A stretch of DNA of 64,000 nucleotides from Prorocentrum cordatum. Taxonomy: Eukaryota; Sar; Dinophyceae; Prorocentrales; Prorocentraceae. Both the position numbers and the translations under genes were made by a program. Positions 41,184-52,004 of the stretch are shown here, piece after piece. Location: assembly GCA_963575745.1 (NCBI GenBank), contig CAUYUJ010014345.1, forward strand, positions 342,501 to 406,500. Reading direction: 5' to 3'. Each line of letters starts with the position of its first letter. Positions within the stretch are counted from its first letter, which is position 1. The notes beneath the pieces are model-generated. The model was given only the letters and a program-made list of their open reading frames with translations, ran no database searches and was not told the DNA's origin.

Positions 41184-41790
41184 CGGCACCGACGACGACG
41201 ACGCCGACGCCGACGACGACGACGATGGCGATGCCGACGACGACGACGGCGACGACGACGCCGACGACGAGGACGAGGACGACGACGACGACGTCGACGT
41301 CGACGCCGACGACGACGACGCCGACGACGACGACGATGACGACGACGACGACGACGAAGACGACGACGACGACGACGAGGGAGGAGGGAGGACGACGACG
41401 GCGACAACGACGACAACGACGGGTGATGAGGGAGGACGGCGACGACGCGGACGACGAAGGAGGGAGGACGGCGACGCCAACGACGACAACGACGAGGGAG
41501 GAGGGGAGACGACGACAACGACGACGACGACGACGACGATGACGGCGACGACGGCGACGAATTAGGAGCGACGACGACGAGACGCCGACGACGGACGACG
41601 ACGACGACGACGACGACGACGAGGGCGGAGGAAGGACGACCACGGCGACAACGACGACGGAAAAGACGACGACGCAAAAGAGGACGACGACGACGACGAC
41701 GACGAGCAAAGACAGAGGACGACGACGGCGACGACGACGACGAGGGAGGAGAGAGGACGGCGACGACGACGACGACGAAGATGCAAGAGC
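41107..41790. repeat. (GAC)n array, right flank of the element
   Basis: About 680 bp of GAC with GAG, AAC and GAGGGAGGA interruptions. Long arginine, valine or serine frames are artefacts. Confidence 0.95.
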
Positions 41791-41796
41791 GCGCGC

Positions 41797-42310
41797 GCGC
41801 ACGCTTTTGTTGAAAATCCGTGTGGCGAAACCCTGTGTTTTTGTATATTTTTGGGGCGCTCGATTGAAAAAACCCATCCGGATCCGAATGTTTTTTTTTA
41901 ATGATTCCGGCATGCGCGCGCAACGACGAGCGCGCGTGCACTTCGTTCATTTTTTTTTGCAGAAGATTCTCGCGACGGCACGCGCGCAAGGGCGACCGAA
42001 CGATTTCGACACGCGCGCGCGAAGCCCGTTTGGTAGCATGTAATGTTGAAAACCATGGTGAAGATTTCGCAAGAGTGGCGCGTGCAAGCTTTCTTTTTTA
42101 ACAAAAAATGTTTTTTATGCACAAAAACGTTGTGAAAACATATGGTGTTGTATGCTTGTTTGTGGAAGCTCGATTTTGGAAACCTTCCGAGCGCGACGAC
42201 GCGCGCGTGTGCACTTCGCCCCATTTGTCGCAAGGGATTATGGAAAACTTACGTGTTGATAAACGAATGCGCGCGCATAGTACTGTTGCAAAGGGTGGCG
42301 GGGAGGGTCG
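41797..42310. repeat. GCGCGC-flanked dispersed modules, block 1
   Basis: Recurring words: GCGCGACGACGCGCGCGTG, CACTTCG, TTGCAAGGGAT, CGAACGATTTCGACA, GAAGCCCGTTTGG. They appear in the same order as in 45,890-46,620 and partly in 42,830-43,200. The sequence looks like an old, repeatedly duplicated element of about 170 bp. No coding potential. Confidence 0.7.
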
Positions 42311-42479
42311 ATACCGGCTTGGCTGGGACAGTATGAGTTCACAAGTAGAATGGACGATGGGGCAGAATTATATGTAAATTGCAATACGAAAAAAGGGATC
42401 GATAATTACGGGGGGTGGATTCTATTATTATTTTAAGCACAACTATCCCACCCGCCCGCCCGCAAAATGGTTTGCAAAA

Positions 42480-43000
42480 CCCATGCGGCGGCGATTGCGA
42501 CGAGTGCCCAATGTTGGTTGGTGAATTTCTGCAGCCGCGCTAGCCCGCGCGTGCTCGCGCGCGCAGCGGCCAGCTGGTCTGCCGCGACCGACGCGGCCGA
42601 GGTGGCGCTGACCGCTGGGCACTTCCCAACGGGCAGTTCAGTGCGGGTCGGCGACTTGGGCAGGCGCGGTACCATGGCACCGTCAACAACAGCAGACACG
42701 ATGATGATAATAGCGATGTTGGTGACAATGTGATGACGACAGCGACGACGGCGAGGCCAGTGACGGCGCAGATGCTGATCACGCCGACGACAATGACGGG
42801 GTCCTCTCGTCGGTGATGAAGGTAATGAAAAGAGTTCGACATGCGCGCGCGGCCCACGCGCGACTGGCCCACATGGTCCTATTTGACACGGACCGCCCCC
42901 CTCCCAGCACGCACACAGAGAAGTTCGAATGACTTCGACATGCGGAGCGAGAGGCCCGCTTGGCCGAATTGCATGGACACGTTGAAAACGAACGTTTTGA
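42480..43000. repeat. Segmental duplicate, copy 1 (pairs with 45,655-46,050)
   Basis: AGCGGCCAGCTGGTCTGCCG, GGTGGCGCTGACCGCTGGGC, TATTTGACACGGACCG and ATGACTTCGACATGCGG find counterparts in the same order in 45,655-46,050. Confidence 0.8.
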
Positions 43001-43309
43001 AAACGAACGTGTTCGGGACATCCGCTCTTAAAACCCTACGAAACTTCAGATATGTAAAGAGTTTGGCTTGCGCGCGCGACGACGCGCGCGTGCGCACTTC
43101 GCCCCGTCGTTTGCAAGGGATCATCGCGACAGCACGAGCGAAAACAGTGATTTGTGTTGTGCGAAGCGGATGGTTTTCTTGAGAGCCCGCAAGGGTGTTA
43201 GGGCAATTTTTTGTTTTGAAAACCAAATGTGTGAATTCATGTGCTTATATGTGGTCCCCACATGTTTCGTGGGGCTGTTTTTTCTCTGCCGCGTCGCACC
43301 CGCGTCTCC

Positions 43310-43372
43310 TCACCTCCCCTCCTCCCTCCTCCCCATCTCCACTTCCTTCCTCCCTTCACCGACGCGCAACAA
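43310..43372. repeat. CCTCC-rich pyrimidine tract
   Basis: A short pyrimidine tract of CCTCC and CTTCC units. Confidence 0.8.
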
Positions 43373-43539
43373 ATGCACGGCACGTACATGAGACATGCGT
43401 GAAACACGCCTGGCGCGTTCACTGCATCATGCACGAGGCACACGTCCCAATACCGCCGCACACGCATCATACACATACACAACACACGCCATATACAAGA
43501 CGTGCGCGTAGGATTCGCAGTGCATGGCAGGAGGCCCTA

Positions 43540-45640
43540 TGCGGGCCATGGCGCAGGGCACGGCAGGCGTGGCATTTTCTCGACACCAGAAGGGGATGCG
43601 CAGGGGGCGGTGTTTCTCACCGCGGTCCCTCCATGCGCCAATGTCGCATGGTTTAGCACGCGTGGCACTTGTCCGACACCAAAGGGGGTGCGCAAGGGGG
43701 TGGTCTCTCACAGCGGCCGCTACGCGCGCCTCTCGTCCAGGTGCAGCACGCGTGGCACTTTCTCGACACCAGAGGGGGTGCGCAGGGGGTGGTCTCTCAC
43801 AGCGGCCGCTACGCGCACCTCTCGTCCAGGGCACCGCAGGCGTGGCACTTCCTCGACATCAGACGGGGCGCGCAGGAGAAGGTTTTTCACAGCGGCCGCT
43901 ACGCGCGCCTCTCGCCCACGCGCAGCACGCGTGGCACTTTCTCGACACCAAACGGGGTGCGCAGGGGGTTGTCGCTGACCGCGACCGCTGCGCGCGCCTC
44001 TCGTCCAAGCACAGCAGGCGCGGCGCTTTCGGTGCGCAGGGGATGGTCTCTCCCCGCGGCCGCTACGCGCGCCTCTCGTCCAGGCACCGCGGGCGTTGCA
44101 CTTCCTCGACAATAAAGGGTGCGCAGGGGGGGGTCTCTCACCGCGGCCGCTACGCGCGCCTGTCGCCCGCGCACAGCAGGCGCGGCATCTTCTCGACACC
44201 AAAGGGGGTGCGCAGGGGATGGTTTCTCACAGCGGCCGCTACGCGCGCCTCTCGTCCGGGGCACGGCAGGCGTGGCACTTTGTCGACACCAGTGAGGGTG
44301 CGCAGGGGGTGGTCTCTCACCGCGGCCGCTACGCGCGCCTCTCGTCCAGGCACCGCAAGCGTGGCATTTAGGGGGTGCGCAGGGGGTGGTCTCTCACTGC
44401 GGCCGCTACGCGCGCCTCTCGTCCAGGCACAGCAGGCGCGTCACTTTCTCGACACCAAACAGGGTGCGCAGGGGATGGTTTCTCACCGCGGCTGCTACGC
44501 GTGCCTCTCGTCCAGGCACCGCAGGCGCGGCACTTTCTCGACACCAGAGGGGTTGTGCAGGGGAAGGTTTTTCACCGCGGCCCCTATGCGCGCCTCTCGC
44601 CCAGGCACCGCAGGCGTGGCATTTCTTCGACACCAGAGGGCATGCGCAGGGGGTGGTTGCCGAGCGATGCCGCTGCGCGCGCCTCTCGTCCAGGGCACCG
44701 CAGGCGCTGCATGTTCTCGACATCAAAGGGGGGAAGGCGCGGCATCATCTCGACACTAGAGGGGGTGCGCAGGGGGTGGTCTTTCACCGCGGCCACTACG
44801 CGCGCATTTCGCCCAGGCACCGCAGGCGTGGCACTTTCTCGAAACCAGAGGGGGTGCTCGGGGGGTGTTTTTTTCACCGCGGCCGCTACGCGCGCCTCTC
44901 GCCCAGGCACAGCAGGCGCGTCACTTTCTCGACACCAGGGAAGATGCGCAGGGGGTGGTCTCTCATCGCGGCCGTTACGCGCGCCTCTCGTCCAGGCACA
45001 GCAGGCGCGGCACTTTCTCGACACCAGAGGGGGTGCGCAAGGGGTCTCTCACCGCGGCCGTTGCGCGCGCCTCCCGTCCAATGCTCGGCAGGCGTGGCAC
45101 TTTCTCGACACCAGAGGGGGTGCGCAGGGGGTGGTCCCTGAGCTCGCCCGCTACGCGCGCCTCTCGTCAAGGGCATAGCTGTCGTGGCAAGTTCTCGACA
45201 CCAGGGCTGGTGCGCAGGGGGTGGTCCGTGAGCTCGCCCGTTACGAGCGCCTCTCGCCCAGGGCATAGCTGGCGCGGCACTTCTTCGACACCAGAGGAAA
45301 TGCGCAGGGGGTTGTCGCTGATCGCGGCCGCTACGCGCGCCTCTCGTCCAGGAGATAAGAGGCATGGCACTTTCTTGATTCCAGAGGGGGGGCGCAGGGG
45401 GTGGGTTCTCTCAGAGTGTAGGGCAACCAGATGGGGTGCGCAGGGGGGGGTCTCTTACCGCGGTCTCTATACGGTCCAGGCTCGGGAAGTGCGGCAGGGG
45501 TGGCAGTTTCTTGACACCAGAAGGGGTGCGCAAGGGGGGGGTCTGAGCGCGGTCTTTATATGGTCCAGACTCGGGAAGTGTGGCAGGGGTGGCGGTTTTT
45601 CGACACCACAGGGAGTGCGCAGGGGGTGGTCTTTGAGCGC
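43540..45640. repeat. Minisatellite, 89-90-bp unit, about 23 copies
   Basis: Each unit runs GTGGCACTTTCTCGACACCA, GAGGGGGTGCGCAGGGGGTG, GTCTCTCACCGCGGCCGCTA, CGCGCGCCTCTCGTCCAGGC. Spacing is 88-90 bp, with shortened units near 44,020, 44,370 and 44,730, and decayed units after 45,400. Because 89 is not a multiple of three, each copy is read in a new frame, which explains the long open frames in all three plus frames. They are not genes. Confidence 0.95.
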
Positions 45641-45654
45641 GGCCGCCGATTGCC

Positions 45655-46050
45655 ATGAATGCTTGGCGTTGGCTGGTGCATCTCTACGATCGCACCAACC
45701 CAGGCACGCGAACGCAGCGGCCAGCTAGCTTGGCGCAACCGACGGCCGCCGTGGCGCTGACCGTTGGGCACCTCCCAGCGGGCACTTCACTGCGAATCGG
45801 CGATGTGGACAACGACGACAGCGCAGCCACTGCGGGCGCCGATCCTGATCACGCCGGCGACGATGACGACGTCCTCGTGTCGGCGAGGGAAGTTTTGGAA
45901 AGAATTGGACATGCGCGCGGCGACGCGCGAGAGTGGCCGCATGGCGTTATTTGACACGGATCGTGCCCCCCCACCACCACCACGCGCGCAAGGGCGTGCG
46001 AATGATGTCGGCATGCGGCGCCAAAGGCCCGTTTGGCAAAATGCCATGCA
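45655..46050. repeat. Segmental duplicate, copy 2
   Basis: Partner of 42,480-43,000. The two copies flank the minisatellite. Confidence 0.8.
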
Positions 46051-46620
46051 ACATGTGTTTTGTTTAATAGTTGCCATAAGAATTCGCGAGAGCGAGAGCG
46101 CACGCATTTTTGAAAACTGAGATTGCGAAGCCATGTTTTAAACGTATTTTGGACACTCGGTTTTGAAATCGTCACGAAACCGAAGGTTGCTTTTTCATTG
46201 ATTTCGGCATACGCACGCGACGACGCGCGCGCACTTCGTCTTTTCTGTTGCAAAGGATTCTCGCGACGACACGTGCGCTAGGGCGTTCGAACGATTTCGA
46301 CATGCGCGCGCGAAGTCCGTTTGGTAGGATGTCCGAAAAAATTATGTGAAGAATTCGCAAGAACGCGCGCGCAAGCTTTTCTAGAACATCCCTGTTGCGA
46401 AACCCTAAGTTTTTTATATGTTGTTGGACAATCGATTATGAAATCCTTACGAAAACAAAAAATTTAAAAGACATTCGGCAAGCGCGCGACGACGCGCGCG
46501 TATCCGCTTCGTCTCATCTGTTGCAAGGGATCCTTGGGAACTGATGAAGCGTTTGATAAACGAGCGTGCGCGCATAGTTTTTGTTGCAGAGGATGGGGAG
46601 GGTACCGGCCCCGCTGGATG
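46051..46620. repeat. GCGCGC-flanked dispersed modules, block 2
   Basis: Two to three degenerate units like 41,797-42,310, with TTGCAAGGGATCC and ACGCGCGACGACGCGCGCG words. Confidence 0.7.
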
Positions 46621-46719
46621 GTGCGACTTCAGACTCAGAATGGGCAATGGGGCAGAGTCATACGTAAATTGCAATACGAAAAGGGGGCGATTATACTTGG
46701 GGGACAGAGTCCATTCTCT

Positions 46720-47095
46720 AATATGTACGTGATGCAACACACGCATTGCAATATACGTGGGGCAACCTATGTGATACAGTCTAGATGGTGCACTCTATGT
46801 TGTAAAATATACATGGTGCGATCCACGAGGCACCACATGTTGTGCAACAGATGTAGGGCTCTTTGTGGTGCACTCAGCGAGGTGCAATCTATGTTGTGCA
46901 AAAGCTGGTGTGCAATCTATGTTGTGCAATATAGGTGCTGCAATCACCTTGGTGCAAACTCTGTGGTTGCTGCAATCGATGTGGTGCAATCGATGTTGTG
47001 CGTTCTACGTGGTGCACAATCTACATTGTGATACGTATATGAAACCTATGTTGTGCAATCTTGGTTGCACAATATATGTTGTGCAATCTATGTGG
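46720..47095. repeat. TGTTGTGCAATCTATG degenerate tandem repeat
   Basis: GTGCAATCTATGTTGTGCAA and variants recur about every 20-30 bp. The same word family appears at 30,640-30,680, 30,955-31,045 and 31,195-31,225, next to the GAC tracts. Confidence 0.8.
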
Positions 47096-47097
47096 GA

Positions 47098-47300
47098 CGG
47101 CAACGGGGTGGCGACGGCGGCAACAAGCGCGGCGACCGACAAACAGGCCCAGACGACGGGAGGAAACGAGGCGGCGACAGGGCAGTGACGGCGGCAACAA
47201 GCGCGGCGACCGACAGGCAGGCCAAAACGACGGGCGCCGACGACGCGGCGACGAGGCGGCGACGAGGCGGCGACGGCGGCAACCTAGCCGCTTGACCGAC
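47098..47300. repeat. GGCGACGGCGGCAACAAGCG duplication
   Basis: GCGGCAACAAGCGCGGCGAC followed by CGACAAACAGGCC-type text occurs at 47,117 and 47,192, with a third partial copy at 47,270. Confidence 0.8.
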
Positions 47301-47366
47301 AGACAGGCCCACCTCCTTAGTAACAAGTAAGAGCCCCATACATTCAAGCACTGTCAGGGGGATGTG

Positions 47367-47367
<1 letters not shown>

Positions 47368-47407
<40 letters not shown>

Positions 47408-48290
47408 GTAGATGTATATATATATATATATAAAAACGTGTATGTCTACATTGATAAGTACTGCAAAGAAAAAGAAAGAGAGGACAAACAAAACATTACG
47501 TGAAACATTATCCATTGTGTCGGAAATGCCACATATCGTGTATAAACATGTGTGGATGCTTTGGAATACAGATGTACACATCGATGCGTACCCATGTACA
47601 TAGCAAGCCATGGACATCTACATCAACATACGCATGTGTGTATGCATTTGCGTATGCATATGCATATACATATACGAATAAGTGTATGTGTACGTCTACA
47701 TATGCACATACGATACATATACTGACTACCTACCAGACCACCCCAACCCAACCCGAAGACCCGAAGTTGACCCGAATTTCGGGTTGGGGGGGGTACGGAT
47801 TCCATGTGTTTTTTCGACGTTCCCCGACCCCCCCCCACCGGAAATGGAGGGCAAATTGAGGCCTTCGGGTTGGGTTGGGGTGGTCTGGTAGGTGGTGATA
47901 TACACAAAAAATGCATATGCGTGTGTTTCTACATGTGCATAGACATGATCATGTATATAAATGTATACATTTATGTGTATATATATATATATATACAAAG
48001 CATATGCACATGCGTAAACAGCCACCTCAAAGTACGCATGATCATGAGCAGGTACACACACTTAAACATATAAATACATATATATATATATAGATGTGTG
48101 TATGTACGCATGGACATGTCAAATTACCTAAATATGTATATATACGTATGTATTACACGTGTGCGGATATACGTAGCTGTAGATATACGTGTAAATAGAC
48201 ACACATACACATACATGTAAGCATACACATGTCTATACATAAAGGCATTACATGCTTACATGCGTACACAGCTGCAAATGTATGTGTATG
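47368..48290. repeat. AT-rich TATACA/TACATA region
   Basis: (TA)n runs at 47,371-47,400, 47,415-47,432, 47,973-47,995 and 48,073-48,091, with ATACATACG words between. It contains a palindromic element at 47,725-47,897. No gene is seen. Confidence 0.85.
47725..47897. repeat. Palindromic MITE with perfect TIR of about 30 bp
   Basis: The left end is ACCTACCAGACCACCCCAAC and the right end is its exact inverse, GTTGGGGTGGTCTGGTAGGT. The match continues through CCAACCCGAAG. About 170 bp in all. A CCCGAAATTCGGG-like word marks the inside. Confidence 0.9.
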
Positions 48291-48299
48291 CAATGCTCC

Positions 48300-48529
48300 C
48301 ATCGGGTTTGGCGGGACCAATTCCCGCCCGCGCGGGTGACGTGGTGGGGCTCAGATACAATGGCCCAATGCGGATGAGAGGGGGAGGAGGAAGACGAGGA
48401 AGAGGGGAAGGGGAGGGAGGAGGGTAAGGGGAGGAGAAGGAGGGGGAGGAGGGAGGAGAAGGAGGAGGAGGAGGAGGGGGTGAGGAGGAGAATTAGGGGG
48501 AAGGGGATCGGTTAGACGATGCCGACCAC
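48300..48529. other. 5' end of intron 4 with GGA/GGGA tract
   Basis: 48,340-48,362 (GTGGTGGGGCTCAGATACAA) is homologous to 54,930-54,955, part of the introner that formed introns 1 and 4. The GGGAGGA tract at 48,375-48,490 lies between it and the E4 donor. Confidence 0.6.
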
Positions 48530-48621
48530 CAGGTAGCAGAGACCCCCTGGCTCGGCGACCGGCGGGCTCTCGATCGCGACCGCGCCGCCCGACAGGGGCC
48601 CCTCCTGAGGGGCAGCGGCAA
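48530..48621 (-). CDS. NRPS-like gene exon E4: strand before A3
   Basis: 92 bp. After CCGCTAG| it encodes AAAPQEGPLSGGAVAIESPP and VAEPGGLCYL. It takes one base from E3 (C|TT, Leu) and ends in phase 0 at CTG|GTGGTC. With E5 it gives LCYL-VYTSGSTG, the standard LAYVIYTSGSTG context. An alternative acceptor, CCTCAG| at 48,605, would start the exon at 48,604 but has no in-phase donor partner in E3. Confidence 0.75.
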
Positions 48622-48644
48622 CTAGCGGCGCCCACCGGGGGGGG

Positions 48645-48765
48645 GAGCTCGAGGGGTGGGGAGGAGAGGGAGAAGGGAGGGAGAAGGAGAAGGAGGAGGA
48701 GGAGATAGAGGGGGAGGGAGGGAGGGGGAAATGTAGGGGAAGGGAGGGAGGGAAGCGAGGGGGGG
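48645..48765. repeat. GGGA/GGA purine tract
   Basis: A microsatellite just upstream of exon E4; on the minus strand it forms a polypyrimidine run before the acceptor. Confidence 0.9.
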
Positions 48766-48775
48766 GACTCCCAAC

Positions 48776-48992
48776 AAGCTTAGAGCTGCCACGATGCGTA
48801 ACACGCAACTCGCAGCGTACTAACACGGAGCTCAACACGTACGTAGACTGAAAACGCAGGTCTGGCGCGATAAGTTCGCCAAAATGTGGACCACCACATG
48901 CCGAGCCAAACGCGCGGCGTGTGAACACGGACACTTTGACCACGGCACGTGTTGCGTTGCAGCACGGGCGTATCAGGACGGCTAAGCTCAGA
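48776..48992. repeat. GCTTAGAGC MITE, copy 1
   Basis: The left end is AAGCTTAGAGCTGCCACGAT, the right end GGACGGCTAAGCTCAGAAGG. The interior has GGTCTGGCGCGATAAGTTCG and CGCCAAAATGTGG, shared with 52,010-52,335. Confidence 0.8.
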
Positions 48993-49014
48993 AGGCGGCG
49001 GGGCGTCTACGAGG

Positions 49015-49132
49015 GCAGGGGGGTCTCTTCGAAGCCCGCCCAGCTTCCGACAGGCCTTCTCGGAGGCCTCCAGGACCTTCCAGGGAGGCCCCACGCCTTC
49101 TAAGAAGCCCCTTTCCACCGCCTCGGAAGACC
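49015..49132. repeat. GCCTTCT inverted words
   Basis: CAGGCCTTCTCGGAGGCCTC and CACGCCTTCTAAGAAGCCCC, related to 8,935-9,330. Confidence 0.6.
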
Positions 49133-49361
49133 CCCCCCCTTGCAGACGCCGCCAAGAGAGGGCGGGATCAGCTCGGGGGAGGAGCACCAAGCTCGAATCG
49201 GCGATGCATCTTCGATAGATCGGCGACGAGCCCCCGAGGTCGAAACTGCACGCTCCTGGGCAGAGCGGCGCCAAATGCCGCCCCAAGGGCGCCCCGTGTA
49301 GGGAACGGCGGGGCGGGCTATCGGGCCCCTCCAGCCCATCGGCGAAGAAATGTGCGACGGG

Positions 49362-49475
49362 GGGTAGGTCGGGCATGCCCCCCATACAGGCCGATGTGGG
49401 AGGATCAAAAAACAACCTCCACTAAAAAAACAAAAAAAGTCGAAACATCGTCCCCAGACTATTTTTCGACTAGAA
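49362..49475. repeat. TCGGGC-family MITE, left part only
   Basis: TAGGTCGGGCATGCCCCCCA followed by the A-rich interior (AAACATCGTCCCCAGACTAT). No matching right end is nearby, so it is truncated. Confidence 0.65.
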
Positions 49476-49699
49476 CCACGCGCGCGACTCCGAAGACAAT
49501 GTCAATTTCCATGGGACCTTTTCCATGTGGTCTTCCGGGTTCCTCCCTTTCACCCATGCGTGACTTTCGGGCGGATGCTGCGAAGTTCAAGGAAAGGTTT
49601 GGCCTGTAACGTACCAGCGACGACCGACGACGACGACGGACCACCGACGATCAGCATCATTGTCACCTGATCCACGTGTTCCAGAGCATGGAGGACGAA

Positions 49700-50640
49700 G
49701 GGCTTCTGGCGGGCTTCTGAGGGTCTGTGTAGAGGCCTCGGTGGGGGGTTCTCGCGAACTTCTCGGGTCTTTCTGGAGCCTTTTTGGTGGCTTTCTGGGG
49801 CGTCGTGGAAGCCTCCTGTGCGGGTCTCTTGGGGCCTCCTGGGGGCCTCTTGGGGCAGAGGGCGCCTCTGTTCGGGCATTTGAGGAGCTCTCCGGAGCCT
49901 CCTGGGAATATCTTGGGCCAGCTTGGGAGCCTCTGGAGGGGTCTGGGGCCCCTTCTGAAGCCTCTTGGAGCCGTTAAGGCCCCCCCAGCCCCTGATGCGA
50001 ACCTGAGGTCGCAGTTCTGGGCCCATCCCGCAACCGTGTCTGGGTTGTGGGTTAGAAGCTTCTCGGATGTTCGCTGGGATGATATCGTGGGATGCCTCTC
50101 GGGGGGCCTTTTGGAAACAGGTTTGAAGCCTCCACGGGGGCGTTGCGGAGCTTGTCGGACCTCTCTTAAGCATCTTTGGTGCATCTTTGGAGCCTCTTGG
50201 AGCCACTTGGGGGCCTCTTGGGGCCTCCTCGGGATCTCTGGGGGCGGGAAACTCGAAAGGTCGGTTCGCGTTCCCTCTCTTGGGCCCATCTTGGAGCTGT
50301 CTTCAGGCCCTCTTCAGGCCCTCTTGGGCCGTCTTGGGGGCCTCTTGGGTCGATCATGCGGCCCTTTTGGGCTGTCTTTGGGGCCTCTTAGGCGCCTCTT
50401 GGGGGCTTCTTGGGGCGACGTTGGAAGCTTCTTGGGCAGTCTTGGAGTGTCGGTCGCTCGAAAACGTGAGAAGCAACAAAGATTGGAAACACGGAATGAA
50501 AATCAATGATTTTGGCGTCTTGGGGCTCTCTTGGATGTCCTCGCGGAGTGACCTTGGGGCATCTTGGGGGCCTCCTGGGCCGATGATGGGGCCATCTTGG
50601 GCCGTCTTGGCGGCTTCTTGCCGTCTCCAGAAGCCTAGGT
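49700..50640. repeat. GGGGGCCTCTTGGGGCC-type minisatellite
   Basis: Degenerate units near 15-24 bp of GGGCCTCTTGGG / GGGGCCTCCTGGG, strongest at 49,800-49,960 and 50,190-50,440. The open plus frame gives a Leu-Gly-Ala-Ser-Trp repeat. It has the composition of repeat read-through, so it is not called as a gene. A less repetitive stretch at 49,985-50,160 is unexplained. Confidence 0.75.
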
Positions 50641-50814
50641 GGACGCCTCGGGGAAGCGGAAAAAGTTCCGGGACTCCGAAAACGAGCCTCTGGATGCCAA
50701 AGAAGGCCCCCGCAGCCCAGGGGGCAAATTCGGTTACGGGGGGGAGGGGAATTTGGGAGAAGTGTACGATCCCGGGCCGCGGGGCCCCAGACGCCGCTTA
50801 TATGATATACTATT

Positions 50815-50860
50815 TTTGAATATTCCCCCTGTAGAGGGACAGGCCCGACTTAAGACTGGG
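50815..50860. repeat. TCGGGC-family MITE, right end only
   Basis: CCCCTGTAGAGGGACAGGCC then CGACTTAA, preceded by CTATTTTTGAATATT. Confidence 0.65.
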
Positions 50861-51300
50861 GGGCCGATGCCCCCGCCCTCCTGGATGAGAAACCAAACGA
50901 CGCCACCCCACCTACGGCCCCAGGGTGGCTTAGCGTATACCAACAGATCTGGCGTGGATTTTTGCGTGGCACGCGCTACGGTCCCCGATGGGCCGTTGCG
51001 CAACATGGAGGGCCGCAGGTGGGGTGGCGCCGCTTGCTTTTTGGTCGACCTCCTGAGCCAGCCAGTGTCCGCCCGACCTGCTGGCGAAGTGTCGAACGAC
51101 AATCGCATCTGGGGGCCCTCACACGTGAAACCCCTCCAGCTTCGATACTCTTCCATGGTGCTCGAAGTTCGTGCTGGCGATATCGAGGCTAAAAGCAAGT
51201 CAAGACATCACAAGACTGGGGGCCCATGCTCTCGCCCTCCCGAGCCAGCCCCCCTCCCCTGGAAGAAGAAAGATCACTATAAACTGGCGGCGCGCACAAG
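50861..51300. other. Intron 3 sequence with AAGACTGGGGGCC word pair
   Basis: AAGACTGGGGGGCCGATGCC at 50,852 and AAGACTGGGGGCCCATGCTC at 51,209 frame a 360-bp block and may be direct repeats. No coding content is recognised. Confidence 0.45.
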
Positions 51301-51324
51301 GGGGGTAAGGGGAGGGGGGGGGCT

Positions 51325-51445
51325 TCTTAGGAGGCTGTTTCTTAGAAGGCGCCGGCCTCACATCTATAGAGAAGGCCCGCGCCTTCTAAGGAGCAGGGGT
51401 GCTTCTAAGAAGCCCTCCCCCCTCCCCCTACCATCCTCTGCGCGT
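51325..51445. repeat. AAGGCG/CGCCTTCT hairpin element, copy 2
   Basis: TTCTTAGAAGGCGCCGGCCT and GGCCCGCGCCTTCTAAGGAG form the hairpin. CTCTGCGCGTGGCCG follows, as at 7,630-7,745 and at the intron 13 donor. Confidence 0.75.
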
Positions 51446-51449
51446 GGCC

Positions 51450-51640
51450 GAATGAACATGAACTTGTGGCGCTCCGCGCGGACTTCTTGGATCTGCGCTG
51501 GACCCTCCTCCCTGGCGACCGGAGCGCGCCACGAACGGCGCCGGAGGCGCCGCCAGGGGGGCCCCAGCGCGGATCCAGGAAACCCGCGCGGAGCACCACA
51601 AGACATGTTCATGGCGTTTTTTCTTCTTCGATCTCCGTCG
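51450..51640. repeat. GGCGCTCCGCGCGG hairpin element, copy 1
   Basis: The left arm is CTTGTGGCGCTCCGCGCGGA, the right arm CGCGCGGAGCACCACAAGAC then GTTCATGGCGTTTTTTCTTC. Related to 55,888-56,090 and to the ends of intron 6. Confidence 0.85.
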
Positions 51641-51645
51641 TTTTT

Positions 51646-51854
51646 GGACGCCCGAAATGGGTACGGAAAAAATGGGTACAATGCCCAACAACAAATGTTG
51701 TGTTCCAAACCAATAGCGGCCGCTGTTGGGCAGGCGGCCTTCTGTCTCGAATGGACACAGGCCGCGGCGGCGTGGACAGCGAACCCTGTTCAAAATGAAC
51801 AGGAACTGCTGTTGGGCATTGTACCCATTCTTTCCGTACCCATTTCGGGCGTCC
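51646..51854. repeat. 209-bp MITE with 45-bp TIR
   Basis: The ends GGACGCCCGAAATGGGTACG and its inverse CGTACCCATTTCGGGCGTCC begin inverted repeats that match at 44 of 45 positions (51,646-51,690 versus 51,810-51,854). The near identity implies recent activity. Confidence 0.92.
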
Positions 51855-52004
51855 AGATCGTTGCCCCACAGGCCTCCTCCCGGCCCAACGCCTCACGCGG
51901 CCGCGCGCAGGGGTGGCCCCACAGGGCCGGAGGGACGCCTTCGGCGCGCGGCTCTTGGGGGGGTCGTGCCGCAGCCGCAGCGGTGCGCCGGGGCGCGGCG
52001 AGCT

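Larger units (their letters stand above)
30475..48529 (-). other. Intron 4: 18-kb intron
   Basis: GT donor after E4 (GTGGTCGGCATCGTCTAACC) and acceptor ACGATGCTCAG at E5. The termini carry the ATCGTYTAACC inverted word also seen at intron 1. The 80 bp next to the acceptor are homologous to the 80 bp next to the E2 acceptor. Inside are the 9.6-kb TIR element, the GAC tracts, the minisatellite and AT-rich repeats. Confidence 0.7.

Noticed and set aside
41057-41989. 310- and 269-residue Arg/Ser/Val ORFs
   Set aside because: Translation of the GAC tract.
43524-45728. Long repeat proteins in three plus frames
   Set aside because: The frames are read-through of an 89-90-bp minisatellite; each copy changes frame.
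49784-50509. 241-residue Leu-Gly-Ala-Ser-Trp protein
   Set aside because: The repeat unit of the GGGCCTCTTGG minisatellite explains it; no start context and no non-repeat domain.
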